Source of the DNA: Sanderia malayensis
Lineage: Eukaryota; Cnidaria; Scyphozoa; Semaeostomeae; Pelagiidae
Reading direction: 5' to 3'
Assembly (NCBI GenBank): GCA_013076295.1
Contig: RQOL01000861.1
Location: 2,046,001-2,110,000 of the forward strand
Length of the DNA: 64,000 bases
This document shows, piece after piece, positions 10,699 to 25,600 of this stretch (position 1 is the first letter of the stretch; each line of letters opens with the position of its first letter). The notes beneath the pieces were generated by a model that saw only the letters and a list, made by a program, of their open reading frames with translations, was not told the origin of the DNA and did not search any database. Both the position numbers and the translations under genes were made by a program.

Positions 10699-13600
10699 CT
10701 GAAAGAAATAGGACAATAATTCAAACAAAATACCCTGGTAAAAATTATCAAAAATTAAACTGATTTCTCAAATCAAACAATTTAATCTATAATATTTTAT
10801 TCTAGTTGTTTTTTAAACTTTCAATTTCTACACTTGTAAATATATAATTTACTTTACTGAGCAAATTAATTTGATATAGATCTACGTACCTGCGGGGAGT
10901 GATTGTTTCTGATCTTGTAATATTGCCAAATTAGGGTGAACAGCAACTTGAAGGTTCTTTGCAATAACAATCGGTTTTTGTTTGCCAAACTTGTGGACTT
11001 TGAACAGAATTCTCGACGTATAAGTAAGGCCAAAAACATAGTCTTCAAATAAACTAATTGAATATGGATAATCAATGGACTTTCCTTTGCCTGAGTAAAC
11101 CACAGTTCGTTGTTTTCCATCAAGAGTTATAGAACTGATCAACTTCTGTTTAGTGTCAGCCCAATACAGCCGTCTTGCAGGAAGATCCAAAGCGAGGCCA
11201 GCTGGATATTCAAGTTGATCAGTTACGAATTTCTTCGCATTATTCCCATCCAATTCAGCTCTCCAAATGGCTGGTTGTACACGAGCATCTGACCAATAAA
11301 TATAGCTAAAAAATAATGAATAAATTAATGAGATTATCTAATCCTATGCCTGAAAGAATACAGCAAAATATCCTTATCAACAAAGATAGAGTATACGGTT
11401 ATATGGCATGGTAGGCAAGGCAAGTTGGTTGCGATAAAAGTATAGCACAAAGACAATCATGCGACTATAGACGAGAAACAAAACAAAGTAAAAAAATGAA
11501 ACAAAAATAAGGGCAAAAATAATGACAAAATAATAGGAATATATACATTCGTGTGAGAATTAAAGGAGAGGGAGAAAAATAGCCAACATTTAAAAATAGG
11601 AAGAGCCTACCCGTTCTCAGGATCAAGGGCAATACTTTCAGGTGAAAAGATGTTCTTCGTGATGATCTTTCGAACATTTTGTCCTTTCAAATCAGCCATC
11701 ATGATATTTGGAGGTGAAAAGCTCTTGTCAATCCAATATATATTATTACCAATCCAATCTACAGCGATTGACATTGGTTCTACACCAGTCACATTAGCAA
11801 TGCTTTTCATCTTCATCTTGTTTACGTCACGTCTTTTACGCTCATTGAATTTTCCAAATTCAGAACCTACAAACAAAAATATTAGCTATGAATTAAGATA
11901 TTGCATCGGGCGATGATTAAGCGGTGGAAATTTATATTTTCGTCATTTCTGTTGTACAAAAGTGTGGTGGTTGGAGACCTCTGAATTGACCCAACCCGTG
12001 CAAGGTAATTTCAACAAAATCAAGGTTCAGAAATGTCCCGTGTACAAACAACATTTAAAATAATTACAAAATATCTATAAAGTTCCGCAAAGTTTTGCTT
12101 CAAACAAGCCTTCTGGGGATATTTTATTGAGCACAGAAATGTCTAGAGAACTTTTAAATATAGCTTCATTGAAGATATTCTAAACATATAAATCAACAAA
12201 CGAAAAACATGTAAACGAAAGTCGCAGCTTCAAAATCACCAAAAGTTATACTAAAATATTCAACGCTAAATTTCAAATGAACAAACCTGACAAACTGTAA
12301 ACTTTCAATTTCTTTTCATGTCGAAGCCCGACGACCAATAATTTCTGTTTGATGTGAAAATCCAGGCAGTTGATCTTTGATGTAGTTGGCAAAAACATTT
12401 CGTAAATATATTCTCCTTTCGCAGCCGGGGAAAACCGCCTCAACTCTCCTTCGACGGGCAGAACAACAATCGGTGGATTACCTTGACAAAATAAATAAAA
12501 TAAAGCATTAAATCTTTGCTCGTCGTCAGATAACATTTAAAAGACACAATACTGATTTAATAAAGCAAAATATATTGATAAAATAAATGAGCTTCATGAG
12601 ATGTAAATGAAAATAAACTTCCATTTTCATTTTGGCTGATAACAGTGACTAAATTTTGGTTCCTCGGCAATGAGAGAGAAAGCATTTGCATTGAAATCCC
12701 ATTATATAATGCTAACAAACCCTCTTGGTAATTGAAAATATAAGCGAATTAAATATCCATGCAGTCATGCGACATTTGCGAATAAAATTCGAAAATATTC
12801 AGATATCAGGGCATTTGATTGGATGACCAAGGGACAATCGTGAGTCATTAGCAAACATAAAATGTTTGCAAATCCCTCTATACTGCACGCTGTAAGTAAT
12901 GTCTCCCTGAAAGTTCAATTCGCAGTTGAAAGTGCTATATTCATAGCACATAAATGTCATTCAAAAAACTTTAAATTCGCTAATGAGCTGATAGGTAAAA
13001 AATTTTGCCTATCAAATGATATCAAAAGACGCAGTAAATGTAAAAAACAACTCAAAACTCTTTTTCGTGATATCAAGGTAGCTCGATAAACTGAAGCTCA
13101 ATAATGCTATGAAAACGTGGCCATATTTTTAGTTATTTATGACAAATTTCATAAGAATTGATACATAGTTGAATCAGTGATATCTTACCGTCAGCTTTGC
13201 AAGTCTGTCCAGAGCCTGGGTCCTTCGAATATCCTTTGCGACAAAAACATTTAAACGATCCAACCTCATTGCGACAAATTTGACTGCAAGAGCCAGGGGT
13301 GTCACACTCGTTGATGTCAACGCAATCTTTTCCATTCATACCAATAACATGTCCCAATTTACACTGACACACGTGACCATTCTTCAACTGTATGCAGCCA
13401 TGTCCACAACCTCCATTGTTTTCATTACAAGACGCGTTACCTTGGAGAATAATAATAAAAATAATGAAAATTAAATAGTGACGAGTTTTATTCTCACCTT
13501 TACATGCTCCAATACTTATTAAAAGCTGGTAAAATTAAGACCCAATCAGCCAACTGGAATATAATCCGAGTTTTTCAACGTTTGAAAAATTTTTATCTCA

Positions 13601-16600
13601 ATTCGTTTATTAACTCTCATGATTGACTTGAAGAAGATAATTTCATTCTTGAAGAGGAGGAACATTCAGAAATCAATCAAATCTGAATTGCCCCGAATGT
13701 TCGAGAAATTAAAGTTAAAATTTCATAATTAACGGTAACATCTCGCAATAATAAACGCACAATTAATGATAACAGATTTCCATACCTTTATTGCACCATC
13801 TTTCGTCTTCAGCCCCTTTGCAATCAACTGCTCCATCACAGATGGACTTTTTGGAGATGCATTTATGATTGTGACACTTGAATTCGTTGTTCTTACAAGT
13901 GGGACAATTTTTCTCATCTGAACCATCTGAACAATGTTTTATACCATCGCAAGCCTTCCACTTACGAATGCACATTCCATCACCACATCGGAATTGAATC
14001 TTTCGATCACATAAATCTTTCTCCTCTGCAATAAAAAAAGACAATCAGCATATATAACTTACGCAGAGCAATATTAATATATCGAACTCCGAAAACGATT
14101 AAATTCCCTGTTAAAGCAGCATGAAAAGGAACCAAAATATCTAGAGATCCCTCGAAGTAATTTCCCTCCAAGACTGTTTCAAGTTCCAGTCATAAACTAA
14201 ACCATCCCCAATAAAAGAAGTATTTCCCAAAACGTCGAACTCACAAACACTCCTCTTCATGACATCATTAAATTTCTATTCTCGTAATAAGCATCCCATT
14301 CAGCACGTATTGTCATTTGCAACCAAAGTTTTGATTAATCTAGATAAATTATAATAGGTAAACAAAATCACAAATACTCACTGCACGTATCTTTGTTTTC
14401 ATCACTACCATCCAAGCAATCATTTTCTCCGTCGCACAACCATGTATTTTTGATGCATAAATTATTTTTGCATCGAAATTGATCAGCTCGGCATTTTGTT
14501 GCATTTGAAGAACAACCTGAGAAACAAGAATCATAAATTTCAACGCCGTTCCCTATAACAAATACTTTAGCCAGTTGCATCGATGATTAAACTCCTTTAA
14601 GTTAACCACAATGTAATCAGGGCGAAAAAACACAGGCATAAAATAAGTTCTTTGGTGGTTTAACAAACTAAGCCACTTATCCCTTGAGCAACCCATAGAA
14701 ATTTGCTCTCAACTTCGCTGATCAAAGCATCAATCAATGTTTACTATGATAGCTGTTATCAATGTGGGTCCAGTTGGCTTGAGCCCCAGAAACTCTGGGT
14801 ACTCATTGGCTGAGAGCTTGTAGTTCGTGGGTCCGACCATACGTGGATTTGAACCAGTGAAGGCATACAAAACCTAGCGCCTTAACTACTAGGCTAAACC
14901 ACCGTGTAAAGCAAGGCCTGTTGTTATTTGCATCAATAATCCCCTGTGACACCCTTCAGCAAGAATAGCAAGATTAATTAACTAAGCTAAGATAACATGC
15001 AATACCAATTTCATCAGAGCCATCTCTGCAATCTGGTTCACCATCGCATCTCCATGTCTTGCTGATACAATGTCCACTTTTGCAAGTAAATTGAACCTCA
15101 TGACATGTTTTGTTCGTACAAAGTTTCTCATCTGATCCGTCACCACAATCATCATCTTGGTCACAAGTCCACTTTTTATTAATGCATCGATTATTATCAC
15201 ATCTGTAAGAAAAAAGATTGATCAATCATACAGAGAAAAATCCTTTGGCAAACCCCTTCCGCCTGGCATAAAATTGACCCAACAACGCGCCCCATTCAAA
15301 TGTTTCTGCACCAAGAGGCCAGGAGGGCAACAATTCAAAAATTAAACTTTTTGGCCTTTCTAAAGAAAACAAATAAACAAAGTCAAGAAAGAAAACATTG
15401 CGTAATACGAAGGAAGGCCTAGATGAGAAATGTCACTTCACCTGAAATCAGTTTTTGGATCGCATGATTTTGTCGGGCAGTCTTGTTCATCACTATTATC
15501 TCCACAATCATTACCGAAATCGCATTTCCATTTCGAAGGTATGCAACGATGATTGGTGCATTGGAACTGATCGGTACGACATTTATGACTGGAGCACTGC
15601 AACCGACTTTCATCCGACCCGTCATGACAATCATTATCGCCATCGCAGAGGTATGTATTCAGGATGCACCTGAAATGACGAAGGGTTCAATACAAATATC
15701 AACATTGCAACAGTTATCAGGATTCTACTATGCAATCTTGCCAATAGCAATACAGGCAGCTACATCTATCCATAGAACGATAAATAAAATCCATCCAAGT
15801 AATATCCTGATAGATGTATTGATATGTTATGTGGAGACAAATACCTTGAATTGTTACATCTAAAATGATCATCAGAGCACTTGATAGCGGCACACAGCGC
15901 TTTATCTTCATCGCTGTTGTCTCCACAGTCATTTTCACCATCACACTTCCAAACCTTTGATATGCATCGACCATTTCGGCACTGGAATTTATCTACAAAG
16001 CAACAACAACAACTTAAATTCTACTCAATTGTATCACCGTAAAAGCTCTATTAAGTCTCTTGTTTTTGAAATTGCGAACAACGATGACATTGCGATTGAT
16101 TAAACAACAAATGCTGGTAAAGTTATTTTGCAGTTACTTTCCAGAAACATTTTTTCTACGTTTATTTAAGACTTTCATTAATTTCCCCAACAAAAACACC
16201 TTTCTGGAACCTCGAAAATTAAATAAGCCTCCTCGAGTTTTTACGGTAAATGCTGAAATATGAGGTGATGGTGTATACAAATGTGAATTCGTCCAAAAGA
16301 CAAGATGGCCTGATTCATTTATTCCGATAACTTCATTGTAAGTTTTTCGCGTATCGTAACTTTACATCTACACTCAGCAAGATAAACATAATGCATAAAT
16401 CTCACAGGACCTTTATCAATAACAATATATAAACATGTTTTAGATAAATAAATAAAATCGAATACCTGTAGAGCAAGAAGCTTTGGACACAGAACAATTT
16501 CTTTCATCTGATCCATCTTTGCAATCATTCACTCCATTGCAAACGCGATTCTCAAAAATACATCTGTTGTTCTTGCATCGATACTGAAAGCTATGGCAAC

Positions 16601-19600
16601 AAGCAGAAAATCAGCTATCATAAAAGTAATTTTAAAGTGACGGTTTCAATGTCAAGCGCAGATTGGGGTTGCTGTGAAAGTAAGACTTGAAAGCTTCTTT
16701 GATGTGTATCTGGACAGATGAAATTACAGTAAACCCCCGATAACTCGAACCCGCGACAACTTGAACCCGCGATAACTCGAGCCTCAACTAACTCGAACCC
16801 CTATAACTCGAACCTCAACAAACTCGAACAAATTCGCATTCCCCTTCAAAGCTTTGCTAGTACTTCCTAATTAATCCTCGATAGCTCGAAAATTTGTTAA
16901 CTAGAACTACTTTCATCGGTTGCTTGAAGGTTCGAGTTATCGGCAGTTTACAGTTTGAACTTACAAAAAACAGGGCCTAGCTTCGCAATTCTGCTCATCG
17001 CTGTTATCGCCACAATCATCTTCACCGTCGCAAACCCAATATGGCGACGTGCAGTTGAAATTGTTGCACTGAAACTGACCTGTAAGAGCAAATAATATTC
17101 CCCTTAAAATATTGTTTAATTGTAAATATTGTTAATAAATAGTCAAGCACCGAACAGCAAAGTCAAGAAACAGTTTCGTTGAAGAATGCAAAATGAATAA
17201 ACAATGATCTCATAAAGAGTGATAAACCGTTGAATCCAGTTAGAATGGAGGACCTTCAAATATTGTTGGAATTTGTTAGATTGCACAAATGTGCAATAAG
17301 GCAGAACAGTGAAAGTTATCAATGGCATTCAATTCAATGACATTCAATCCAATAGCATTCAATTCAATTGAATTCAAGTGCAGGTTGAAAGAAAGATTGA
17401 ATACGCAGCTTACCAGGTCTGCATTTTCGTTCTGGACAGGTTGAATCTTCGTCACTTCCATCACCACAATCATCCTCGGTATCGCAACGCCATGCCCGCG
17501 GGATGCAACGCGCATTTGCGCATTCAAACTCGCCATTAGAACAGTTGGAGAGACAAGTCTTCCTATCCGCAGCCAGTCTGTAATTATTTGAGCATTCGCA
17601 TTTATGGCCTCCTTCTGGTGTTTGCAGACAGAAATGACTGCATCCGCCATTTTTCACGTTGCAGGTACTGTTAACTCTTGGCTGAGTAAGTTCGTGAATT
17701 ATCTAAATATATAAAACAAATATACTGAAATTTATCAAGTTTGCATGCTGGAAATTAAGAAAACTCGAGGCTAAAAGGGCATATTAAGTCACGGCAGAGC
17801 ATCACAGAGCATCAAAGAGCATTACAGAGCATCAAAGAGTACCTTAGAGTACCTTAGAGCATCACAGAGCATCAAAGAGCTTCACAGAGTATCACAGAGC
17901 ATCAAAGAGCATCACAGAGCATCACAGAGCATCAAAGAACACAACAGATTATCACAGAGTATCTTAGAGCAAAATGAAAAACAAAAAGATAATGACCTTT
18001 ATATCAGTGAGGCGTGGATAATCTGTAGTGACAATTTGCCTGAATTTTCCAGACAACTTGTGTGCTTTATTGATGGCGTCACGGTGATCGACCCAGAATA
18101 TTTTATCACCAAAAACAGTTAACGCAAATGGGGCACTGACGAGCTTAGAGAACAACGACTGTCTGCCACTACCATCAAAGTTCGCATACTCAATCTTACG
18201 CAAATGGCTATCACTCCAATATATCTTCTTCGACCAGTGATCAACAGTCAGTCCACGTGGCGATGGAATGTTCTTCTTGATGATCCGACTGAAGCCATCT
18301 CCATTCAACCCAATCCGAGATATGCCCGGAGATGATTTCTCCACAGTGTAATACAACCACCCGGCCTCCGGACAAATAGCTAATAAAACCGGATGGTTTT
18401 CATGATCGATAAACAGCTGTTTGAGGAATTTGCTGCCGGATTTTAAGACAAATATGGCGTGGAGAGTTGTGTCGGAGAAGAAGATGTTGTTGCCGACCCA
18501 GTCCACTGCAAGACTGCGCGGTCCCTTCAACTGGGAACTGGACACGGGTTCAGATTTCCCCACTTGATTCAAACTCGATTTTCGTAAATCAGGAGTGTCG
18601 GAATTGACCCAGAAGTAAGTTGAATTTCTAACCAGAATGTCAATGGATGAAACACTCTTTTGACCACGTTGCAGAAACATTCTTGACCTCTTATCCAATG
18701 AAATTGATCCAATGAGACTTTCAGTTGAAAACAACAGTTTTGTCCTGGCGTACCCAGATCCGACTTTACAAGACTTAAGTACAGAATCCCAAAGAAATCC
18801 TTTCCTACAAAGACACTTGTAAGAGCCGACAGTGTTCAAACAGATCTGCGAGCACCCACTTATTTTATAATCCTTACATTCGTCAATATCCATGCACGTT
18901 CTTTGGTCGGAAGCGAGTTTGTAGCCTCGTTTGCAACTGCACTTGTAGCTTGTTGGTGTATCAATGCAGATTTGCGAGCAAGTGTTCAATGTGGGATCGA
19001 GGCAGTTATTAATATGGCAGCCTTTCTCGTCCCTTGCATTTGGGCAGTCGACTTTTTTATCGCAGACTTTCTGCTTTGGAATGCAAGTCTTGCCATCTTC
19101 ACAGCTGAACTGATCACTTTTGCATCCGCTGGTTGGTGTTGTTGAGCAAGTGGTTGAGCTTTCATCTGAACCATCTTTACAATCTTTCTTCCCATCGCAT
19201 TTGCGTTTTATGTCAATGCATTCACCGTTCTCACATTTAAAGTTCTTGCCAGTGCACGTGGAACAGTTCCTTTCGTCACTTCCGTCTCCACAATCATTTT
19301 CATCATCGCAAAGGTAAAGCAAACTCACACAAAGGTCATTATCACACCTGTTAAAATAAAAATATAATTTACATCAGAAATAAAGCTTAGAACACTTAGA
19401 TACTGGACTCAAACACCAGATGCTGGACTGAAACACTAGACCTGGCTCTCTCTATATTCACGAATCAAATGAAAGTTGATGAGAAACGTACTTGAATTCC
19501 TTGGCAGTGCAAGCACGAACTGTGCATCCTTCACTGTGCGTTTCATCTGATGCATCGCCACAATCATTATCACCATCACATTTGTATCTCAATGGAATAC

Positions 19601-22600
19601 ACTTGCCATTTCCTTTACAAGTGAACTCACTTGGATCACAAGTTCTATTGCCACAGCGGTGGACTTTCGGATCTTCGTCTGACTTGTCTTTGCAATCAAA
19701 ATCACCGTCACAAATCAATCTCTTTGAGATGCAAGTACCTGAAACATAACATTATTCAACACACGCTCAAAATATTGCTAACGCGTAGCATGCAACGTAG
19801 ATTATTGACTTTCCAACGTAGACTCTATAGTCGCATTACATTGTGTCCCTGTGTTTTTGCTCATTCCTTCGCTCCAGCAGCGAGAGTCGAGCGAAACACA
19901 GAGACGCGATGTAATGAGTCTAGCAGACTCTCCTTCTTGAAAAGTTGCCCTCCCCCCAACTTTGAGACGCCCTCGACGTCCCTGTCCCTATCCCTGTCCA
20001 TGTCCCCGCTCTGTCCCTGGATAATAGACAGGATAATAAAGGCCCCAGAAGCATTAAAGGCAGCAAATAAATGTATATATTATAATTATAATCACACCGT
20101 TATCGCATCTGAACTGCGTAGGTAAACATGTGGTGTTACGTGAAGTACATTGACCCGCTGGCTCATCACTTCCATCGCTGCAATCTTTATCTCCATCGCA
20201 GTACCACGTGTCTGGAATACATCGACCTGTCTTGCAGGCAAATTTACCAGCACCACAAGATACATTTGAACACATTTTACTCTCATCGGAGCCATCAAGA
20301 CAATCATTATCGCCATCGCATATCCATTCTTTACGCACACACGATGGACTGGTGTCACATTTCAACTGAAAGCAAAAGAAAGAAAATGAAAGGCTATGCT
20401 TAGAATGAGAAGAAAGAGGATGGTAATAAAAGGTTGCGGAAAAAATAACAAAGGCCTGTTCATATGAGCCTGCTTACTGGACCAGCTCACTAAGCGAGAT
20501 CTCACCTACTCCCCAGATCTCTACAAGACTTGTTTTCTGTACATATGAGAAAGAGGGCTGGCCCACTAGGCGAGATCTTACTGGAGCACTACGGAGACCT
20601 CGGTAAGCCGGCTGGAAATTTTCCCATACGAACCAACTCCGTCCCGTTTACGAAACCAAAAAACATGTCAACTGCGCCTGCACAATCACTATTTTCATTG
20701 TCTACATCCCACGGGCAAATCTCAAGTGACAGTTTCTAACTCTGTTCCACTTGGTGAGCCGGCGCGGTAAGTGGGCTGCAATGAACAGGGCCTAAGAGGC
20801 ATAAGATCCAAATTCCGCTTACCGATCCCGGCGGGCAAGTTGACCTGTTGCAATTTTTCTCATCAGAGAGGTCCGGGCAATCCTTTTCACCATCGCAAAC
20901 GAATTTCTTAACAATGCAACGACCATTGCCACATCTGAAAAATTCCGGTCCACATGAAGGGTGGTCACAATTATCCTCATCACTGCCATCTTTACAGTCG
21001 GGATCGTGGTCGCATTGCCAGTTTTTGGGTATGCACTGCCCGGTGGATTTGCAAGTGAAGAGTCCTTTGGGACACTTGTGTCTTCCTACAACAACAACAA
21101 CAATAGCATGGCAAACATAATAAAGAGATACTTGGAGCATGGTAAAGCCGAGGAGAGACTGAGACATGGTAAAGTGTCGTGATGTATAAAATACTAGACA
21201 GGGAAACTTGTGCTACCAAGGTCAGGTTGCGCATATCTTGAATTTGTAATTTATTTTTAGAAAAAGTAAATGTCTCATGAGGCATGAGTGCTCTAAGTTA
21301 AATTTCCGTTGATCGTGATGACGTCATGTGCCACGTGATCAGTTTGTTTTTTAAATTGGATCCTGGCTCCATAAAATTCGCCATGGTCGATTTAGCAAGG
21401 TCATAGCTTGAAAACAAAGGCTAGGCACTTCCTTAGGTGGCAGCGCAAACTTCCCTGTCTATACGTCGAAAAACGTCGAAAAACTAAAAAGGGCAATCCA
21501 AATGGATTCATGTTTACTTACGGCAAAGCTTGGCATTCTCATCTGAACTGTCCTTGCAGTCAAAGGGGTCACCGTCGCATACAAATGACCGATCGATACA
21601 TTGTCCACTTTCACATGTGAACATCGATGAGCTGCAATTGCTAGACGCTGCTACGCATCGGACTTTGTTCAAGAGTTTCATATTTGTAGGGCATAAACAC
21701 GCCCACGTGTTCTGCTTAACTGTACACGCGTGACTGCATGGTCCATTGTCAAAGCAAGGTGAAAATGAGCCTGAAAATGAGAAAAATCCATATCTAATAA
21801 TCACTGAAAATGATTTTTGAAGATATCTGTATTTAATCAAATATAAGAAACAGGACTTTATTAAAAGGAAGACAAAGCTTTATTAAAAGACAGGGCTCTA
21901 TAAAGAGCAAATATTTCGGGCCATTAAACTAGTCATATACTTACAATTTTGTCGCTGCCTTGAGAACACTTTGATATCCATAGGTTGTGCATCGAGGCCT
22001 TCAAGAAGGTTGATAGGGTTGCCCCCATTGTACTTCCCTGCCCGTTTCACAGACCTGGCCACCCAGTCAGTCCAATAGATGTAAGGACCAAGAAGCGAAA
22101 TGCCAAAAACATGAGGGGTACCGGATACAACAACTCGCCTATCACTACCATCAAGATTAGCAGATTCAATGCTGAAAGAAAATAAATAACAGATATGAGT
22201 CCTTCCTAAATATAATCTTCTAGTTTGCAGGATATTCTAACAAAATATATTCAACTATGTGCAGTATCTATTTGTCTAGCTACACAAATTCCCAAAAACA
22301 CTCGAGTCATATTCTCAACATGTTTAATACATCTACCCTTCATTTTAACCTATTGTACTGACAAATGAATGAGAAAACGTGGCTTCTATTTAGTCAAAAA
22401 CAGGTAATATTAAAGGAAATGCAACAAAAGTTTACCGATCAACGCGTGCATCAGCCCAGAAGATTCTACTCTCAGCATAATCCAAAGAGAGGCCGTTCGG
22501 CCAACCGAGGCCACTGTCAATAACAGTTTCCATTTTGATTCCATCTAGTGTAGTTCGTTTTATGTAAGGTTTCTTTCCCCAGTCACTCCAATACAATAAA

Positions 22601-25600
22601 CTGAAACAAATAAAAATGCTCTCAAATATGTTTCCAAACTGTATAAAAATACAGAGCAAGATAAAAAATAACCCATATATACTAACATATTTTATAAAAT
22701 GTATTTTACATAATTCTGTTGCTTCGAAAATTCAAAAATAAGAGGATCTGTGGGGGTACTTTTTCTCCGAGCCTGTAGTTTGGAAAAGTACAGTAGTTGA
22801 CAGAAAAAATTATAAACGCATGGCAGCATAATAACATGACAGTTTGATTCATGAACATTTATGCAAACAATAACAAAGTGAAATACATCAATCTAGTCCA
22901 CCTACCCATCGCAAGGGCTGACAGTAATAGCTCTCGGTTCATCCAAGTCTTTTGTTATCAGAATTTCTCTCGTCAAATTTCCTGTCATGTCAATTCTACT
23001 GATTGTGTTCTCTTGCGCATCTGTCCAATATATGCTGTCGTTTATCCAATCGTATGCGATTCCATCAGGCGTGCGTAAATCTGCTCAACAAGACATTGGT
23101 TAGCTGGACTCGTTACATTGCGTCCCTGTGCTTCGCTCGAATCTCGCTCAACTACAGGGACTTATCACATGGCTATGTCAAGCACAGGGACGCAATGTAA
23201 TGAGTCTATTGGTCAGCTATAAGTTAAATGATGAGAAGAATGGACGCAAAAGGCATTTGGAGATGGTAAATGGATATAAAAAAAGGCTATGGGGAAAAAC
23301 AACAAGACAAGAGATAGTGAAAGAAAAAAGATTAGTTAGCATGGGGAAAAAGGTAACAGAAGGAGACAAGAGGTTGCAGAAGGAGACGAGGGGTTGCAGA
23401 AGAAAATAAATAGATGAAAAAAGCATGTTAATCAATTGAGTATACTGTACCTGATGCAAGCACAACTTGTCCGGTACCATTCAAGAATATCATTCCAATT
23501 TGATTGGTGAATATGTCCGAATAAAAGATGCGCTGCGTTTTGTAATGAAAATCAACTCCAATCACATTACTGAACGCTTTGATTGGCTTGTGGGGAGGCG
23601 CAAGCGTACCAGACTTCTCGAGACCCAATGTTATGATTTCATTGCGTTTAGCGAAGAAGAGAAAGTCACTGACAGGGATGCAAGACTTCATGTCTTTATC
23701 CAGCTTGCCGTTCGTGCAAATGCATCTGCAAGAGAAATAACAAATGCATACGTCGCTAATGCAACCAATATCTACGACAGTCACTGCAATATCCAACTAT
23801 TATGTGTTTTACGCCAAAGTCACTGCAGGGCCAAAAACTAAAGTAAATAAGTACGAATATTTATATTGGATAAGCGCTTCGACTATGATAGCTGTTATCA
23901 ATGTGGATCCAGTTGGTATAAACCCTTACCCCCAGGAATTCTGGGTACTCATTTACCGACCTCGGAAGGATGTAAAGCTGAGTTGGCTGACAGCTTGTAG
24001 TTCGTGGTTCCGATCATATGTGGATTTGAACCAGTGAAGGCATGGCCTCTAAAGCCCTGTGCCTTAACCACTAGGCTACACCACCGTAAGGGCTTTAGAG
24101 ATTGACTGCTCTATGGCTTGGATATGGCGACAAATGAGCACAATACCACAGTAATAATATACCACATTAAATTAATAAAAGTAATTGTAATTGACAAGTA
24201 ACTAGATGTGTCATCTAGCTGTACACTTCATTTAATCATACAGTTCATTTGACGCAAGCAAATAGAGACGAACCTTCGAGTTACATTTGATGTTGAAAGA
24301 CAAAGTTGTTCACAGTCTCCGTTATTCACAGAACAACTGCTGTTGCCTAAAAGAGAAAAACAGACAACATTTAAAGAAGGAATGAGTGGTATTTAGTAAT
24401 AGATGCTGCAAAGAATGCAGAGATACAAGAGCATACAACCGCAGTTAAACCTCCCAGGGTAGCAAAATTAGGATTTGGTCTGTGAAACTGCTTTTTGACA
24501 AAATTTAACCTTTACTTTAAGGAATTCAATATAAAATGATCACACATTGGTCCCACCAAGGCTTGCATTTTACAACCATTGCAACCATAACAATTGCAAA
24601 AAATAAGTTGATAACAAGGAGTTGTATCTATAACAAAATTTTGAAGTTCCAACAGCTTCGCATACCTGCTTGTCGTTCTTCGACAAAAACATGAATATCT
24701 CCAACATTGCTGATCTTACTCCGCATAGCCTCGACATCAGATAGATTGCTGACCCTCGTTCTCATGATCGCGAGTGGTGACCACTCGGTCCAATAAATGA
24801 AATCACCAAATACTGATATGGCGTATGGGTGGGAGACAGTGCGGCCGATATCAAGCTTCAGCAGATCTCCTACAAAAGATAAAATCGCAATTAAAATTAC
24901 AGTTTATAAGAGGGGAAAATTTAAAATTGGGAGAGTTTATTGGAGTAAGAAATAAAAATGGCCACTCGAGTGTTCTTGGTAATTTGTGTAGCTAAACAAA
25001 TAGATTCTGCACAAAGTTGAATATATTGTGTTAGAATATCCTGCAAAGTAGGAGATGATATTTAGAAAGAAGTCATTTCTGTTGTTTACTTTCTTTCAGC
25101 GTTGAATCTGCTGATGTTGCAATTATTACACTACTCTTGCAGAAAATTGTCTATAAAATCCAATTTTGAAATGAAATGTGGCTCACTTACTATTCTCGCA
25201 TCAGAGGGCGTTTGTAAAATACAAGAAATATATAAAATAAGGGCAACAATATATGAGTATTAGAAATGTCTCATGAGTGGATGCACAACTGATTTACCTA
25301 ATAAAAATATGAGCCAATAAATTCATTATAACCCAAAAGGGAATAATATTCTCTTACCTCCGTCGAGGTTCATTCTGAAAAGAGCATTAGCTTGAGCATC
25401 CGTCCAATAAATTTGATTACGTTGGAAATCTATTGTCAATCCATTTGGCCAGCCGATACTCGTCAGGGAAGTATTATTAACAAGTACAGTACGCTGGGTT
25501 CCATCCATCAATGACCTTTCTATCTTCGGGTCCTTGTGTCCCCAGTCTGTCCAATACAAATAGCCTTTACTTGGGTAGACTACAAGTCCTCTGGGACTAT

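Larger units (their letters stand above)
13786..17702 (-). other. LRP cluster IV: eleven LDLa repeats
   Basis: Exons 17414-17702 (end of propeller 7, EGF, LDLa 1), 16965-17079, 16466-16590, 15845-15992, 15442-15669, 15006-15202, 14382-14516, 13786-14025. Several introns fall inside modules, just after the FxC core, unlike cluster I where introns separate modules. Eleven repeats are counted from [13 protein letters not shown] to [14 protein letters not shown], about residues 3470-3912. The last one has GAEDE in place of GSDE. Confidence 0.88.
17997..21770 (-). other. LRP cluster III: ten LDLa repeats and propeller 7
   Basis: Exons 21522-21770 (EGF plus LDLa), 20823-21085, 20098-20365, 19492-19738 and the exceptionally large 1,351-nt exon 17997-19347. 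Ten LDLa modules run from [13 protein letters not shown] to [15 protein letters not shown], about residues 2668-3075. Two EGFs follow ([14 protein letters not shown], then a DIDEC type) and a propeller with weakened blades (YFWVNS, IFFSDT, LYYTVE, IYWSDS, IFWVDH), all in the one large exon. Ten repeats equals cluster III of LRP1/LRP2. Confidence 0.9.

Noticed and set aside
14742..14905. Possible tRNA gene
   Set aside because: A and B boxes are present but there is no closing acceptor stem, and a near copy with the same non-tRNA body exists at 23882-24092, so it is a SINE.
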